Origin: Lysobacteraceae bacterium UBA6001
GTDB lineage: Bacteria > Pseudomonadota > Gammaproteobacteria > Xanthomonadales > Xanthomonadaceae
Direction of reading: 5' to 3'
Assembly: GCA_002429615.1 (NCBI GenBank)
Contig: DJAN01000181.1
Location: 1 to 25,947, forward strand
Length of the DNA: 25,947 nucleotides
In this document: positions 24,064 to 25,947 of the stretch, piece by piece
Layout of the letters: each line of letters begins with the position of its first letter
Numbering within the stretch: position 1 is the first letter of the stretch
The notes under the pieces: generated by a model
Seen by the model: only the letters and a program-made list of their open reading frames with translations
Databases searched by the model: none
Told to the model about the DNA's origin: nothing
Position numbers and translations under genes: made by a program

Positions 24064-25938
24064 ATGCCTTTGATCACCCTGCAGAACGTCGACTACAGCG
24101 TCGGCGGCCCGTTGTTGCTGGAAAAAGCCGAACTGGCCATCGAACCGGGCGAGCGTATCGCCCTGATCGGCCGCAACGGCGCCGGCAAATCCACCCTCAT
24201 GAAGCTTATCGCCGGCGAACTGCGCCCGGACGACGGCGAAATCCGCGTCCAGCAGGGCGTGCGCATCGCCCGCCTGGAGCAGGAAGTGCCGCTCGGCGCC
24301 GACGGCAGCGTGTTCGACGTGGTCGCCAGCGGCCTGGGCGAGCTGGGCCAGTGGCTGGCCGAGTTCCACCAGATCAGCCACGCCGAGCACTTCGATGCCG
24401 ATGCCCTGGCCCGCGTGCAGGCCCGCATCGACGCCGCCGAGGGCTGGGCGCTGGACCAGCGCGTCGGCGAGACCCTGACTCGGCTGGAGCTGGACGGCGA
24501 CGCCGCCTTCGCGCGCCTGTCCGGCGGCATGAAGCGCCGCGTGCTGCTGGCGCGCTCGCTGGTGTCCTCGCCCGACCTGCTGCTGCTCGACGAACCGACC
24601 AACCACCTCGACATCGAGGCCATCGACTGGCTCGAAGGCTTCCTCAAGGGCTGGAACGGCAGCGTCGTCTTCGTCACCCATGACCGCCGCTTCCTGCGGG
24701 CGCTGGCCACCCGCATCGTCGAGATCGACCGCGGCCAGATCACCAGCTGGCCCGGCGACTGGGCCAACTACGAGCGCCGCCGTGAGGAGCGCCTGAATGC
24801 CGAGGCGCAGGAGAACGCGCGCTTCGACAAGCTGCTGGCGCAGGAAGAAGTGTGGATCCGCCAGGGCATCAAGGCCCGCCGCACCCGCGACGAAGGTCGT
24901 GTGCGCCGGCTCAAGGCGATGCGCGTGGAGCGCTCGCAGCGGCGCGAGCTGGGCGGCAACGTGCGCATGCAGGCGTCGCAGGGCGAGGCGTCCGGCAAGA
25001 AGGTGATCCAGGCACGCGATGTCACCTTCGCGTTCGGCGAGCGGGTGATGGTGCGGGATTTCTCCACCACGCTGCTGCGTGGCGACCGCATCGGCCTGAT
25101 CGGCCCGAACGGCAGCGGCAAGACCACGCTGCTGAAGCTGCTGCTGGGCGAGTTGCAGCCGCAGCAGGGTGAGATCGTGCAGGGCACGAACCTGCAGATA
25201 GCCTATTTCGACCAGTACCGCGCCACGTTGCGCGAGGACTGGAACGCGATCGAGAACGTGGCCGAGGGCGCGGACTTCATCGAGGTCAACGGCAAGCGCA
25301 AGCACGTGCATGCCTACCTGCAGGATTTCCTGTTCACCCCGGAGCGGGCACGGGCGCCGATCACGCGCTTGTCCGGTGGTGAGCGCAACCGGCTGTTGCT
25401 GGCGCGTTTGTTCGCGCAGCCGTCGAACCTGCTGGTGATGGACGAACCGACCAACGACCTGGATGTGGAGACGCTGGAGCTGCTGGAAGAGCTGCTGGCC
25501 GATTACACCGGCACGTTGCTGCTGGTCAGCCATGACCGCGACTTCCTCGACAACGTGGTGACCTCCACGCTGGTGATGGAGGGTGACGGACACGTTGGCG
25601 ACTATGTGGGCGGGTATTCGGACTGGTTGCGGCAGCGGCCGGAGGCTGCGGCGACGGTGACGAAGCCTGCCGCGGTGGCGCCGGTGGTGGCGGCGAAGCC
25701 GGAAGAGGTGGCGGTTCCGAAGCGCAAGCTCAGCTATAAGGATGCGCGCGAGTTGGAGCAGCTGCCGGAGCGGATCGATACGCTGGAAAGCAAGCTGGCA
25801 CAGATGGCCGAGGCGATGAACGAGCCGGCGTTCTATCAGCGCGATGCGGCGGCGGTGGCCAAGCACACGCAGGAGATGGCGGCGGTGCAGGCGGAGCTGG
25901 ACCACGCGTATGCGCGGTGGCAGGAGCTGGATAGCTGA
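24064..25938 (+). CDS. uup: ABC-F family ATPase Uup
   Basis: A 624-residue duplicated ATPase without membrane domains, of the ABC-F family that acts on ribosomes; Uup also affects transposon excision and branched DNA in E. coli. The first ATPase has Walker A GRNGAGKST (36-44), the signature LSGGMKRR and Walker B LLLLDEPTNHLD. The second has GPNGSGKTT, LSGGERNR and LLVMDEPTNDLD. The interdomain linker is highly basic (IKARRTRDEGRVRRLKAMR). The C-terminal ~70 residues form the coiled coil typical of Uup (ELEQLPERIDTLESKLAQMAEAMNEP), after an Ala/Val/Pro linker. The start is the ATG at 24064 (MPLITLQNVDYSVGG). Upstream in-frame sequence to 23749 is non-coding regulatory DNA. Confidence 0.95.
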   Translation: MPLITLQNVDYSVGGPLLLEKAELAIEPGERIALIGRNGAGKSTLMKLIAGELRPDDGEIRVQQGVRIARLEQEVPLGADGSVFDVVASGLGELGQWLAEFHQISHAEHFDADALARVQARIDAAEGWALDQRVGETLTRLELDGDAAFARLSGGMKRRVLLARSLVSSPDLLLLDEPTNHLDIEAIDWLEGFLKGWNGSVVFVTHDRRFLRALATRIVEIDRGQITSWPGDWANYERRREERLNAEAQENARFDKLLAQEEVWIRQGIKARRTRDEGRVRRLKAMRVERSQRRELGGNVRMQASQGEASGKKVIQARDVTFAFGERVMVRDFSTTLLRGDRIGLIGPNGSGKTTLLKLLLGELQPQQGEIVQGTNLQIAYFDQYRATLREDWNAIENVAEGADFIEVNGKRKHVHAYLQDFLFTPERARAPITRLSGGERNRLLLARLFAQPSNLLVMDEPTNDLDVETLELLEELLADYTGTLLLVSHDRDFLDNVVTSTLVMEGDGHVGDYVGGYSDWLRQRPEAAATVTKPAAVAPVVAAKPEEVAVPKRKLSYKDARELEQLPERIDTLESKLAQMAEAMNEPAFYQRDAAAVAKHTQEMAAVQAELDHAYARWQELDS

Positions 25939-25947
25939 GACAGCCGG

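Noticed and set aside
1..25947. CRISPR arrays, tRNA or rRNA genes, insertion-sequence transposases
   Set aside because: No regularly spaced repeats, no cloverleaf or rRNA-like stretches, and no transposase motifs were seen.

Overview
The window comes from a GC-rich gammaproteobacterium of the Xanthomonadaceae. The main evidence is a nearly complete xanthan-type exopolysaccharide (gum) cluster whose proteins match Xanthomonas GumB-GumM closely in length, order and motifs. The dxs and uup genes and the REP-type repeats fit the same family. The exact genus cannot be fixed from this stretch; only one acyltransferase gene is present, so it is not a plain copy of the X. campestris locus.

Layout. 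(1) 1-2075: small, poorly characterised chromosomal genes. These are a secreted protein running off the left edge (minus strand), a DUF2188-like protein, a one-TM protein with a glycine-rich tail, and a 77-aa protein. (2) 2076-2551: the long leader/promoter region of the gum operon, with a Clp/CRP-like site, a possible sigma-70 promoter, a 13-bp direct repeat spaced exactly 20 bp, and hairpins. (3) 2552-15195: gumB, C, D, E, F, H, I, J, K, L, M, all on the plus strand and mostly joined by stop/start overlaps. Together they encode priming (GumD), pentasaccharide assembly (GumM, H, K, I), decoration (GumF, GumL), flipping (GumJ), polymerisation (GumE) and export (GumB, GumC). (4) 15219-16779: a DUF985 cupin gene and a GumN/TraB-family protein. 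(5) 16780-18855: REP sequence, then dxs on the minus strand with a recognisable promoter.

(6) About 18856-23945: an AT-richer stretch that looks like an acquired mobile island between dxs and uup. Its core is a minus-strand module of a 58-aa ORF, a serine recombinase and two ParB/RepB-like proteins, all linked by overlapping reading frames. Directly upstream on the same strand lie a class II microcin-like precursor with a double-glycine leader and a tiny two-TM protein that is a good candidate immunity protein. Two short unrecognised plus-strand genes follow. No toxin exporter is present in the window. (7) 23949-25947: a REP sequence, a promoter that could give a leaderless transcript, and uup (ABC-F ATPase).

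The most novel part is the island: a putative microcin/immunity pair placed immediately in front of, and possibly co-transcribed with, a serine recombinase plus tandem ParB module. Its ends could not be determined by eye.
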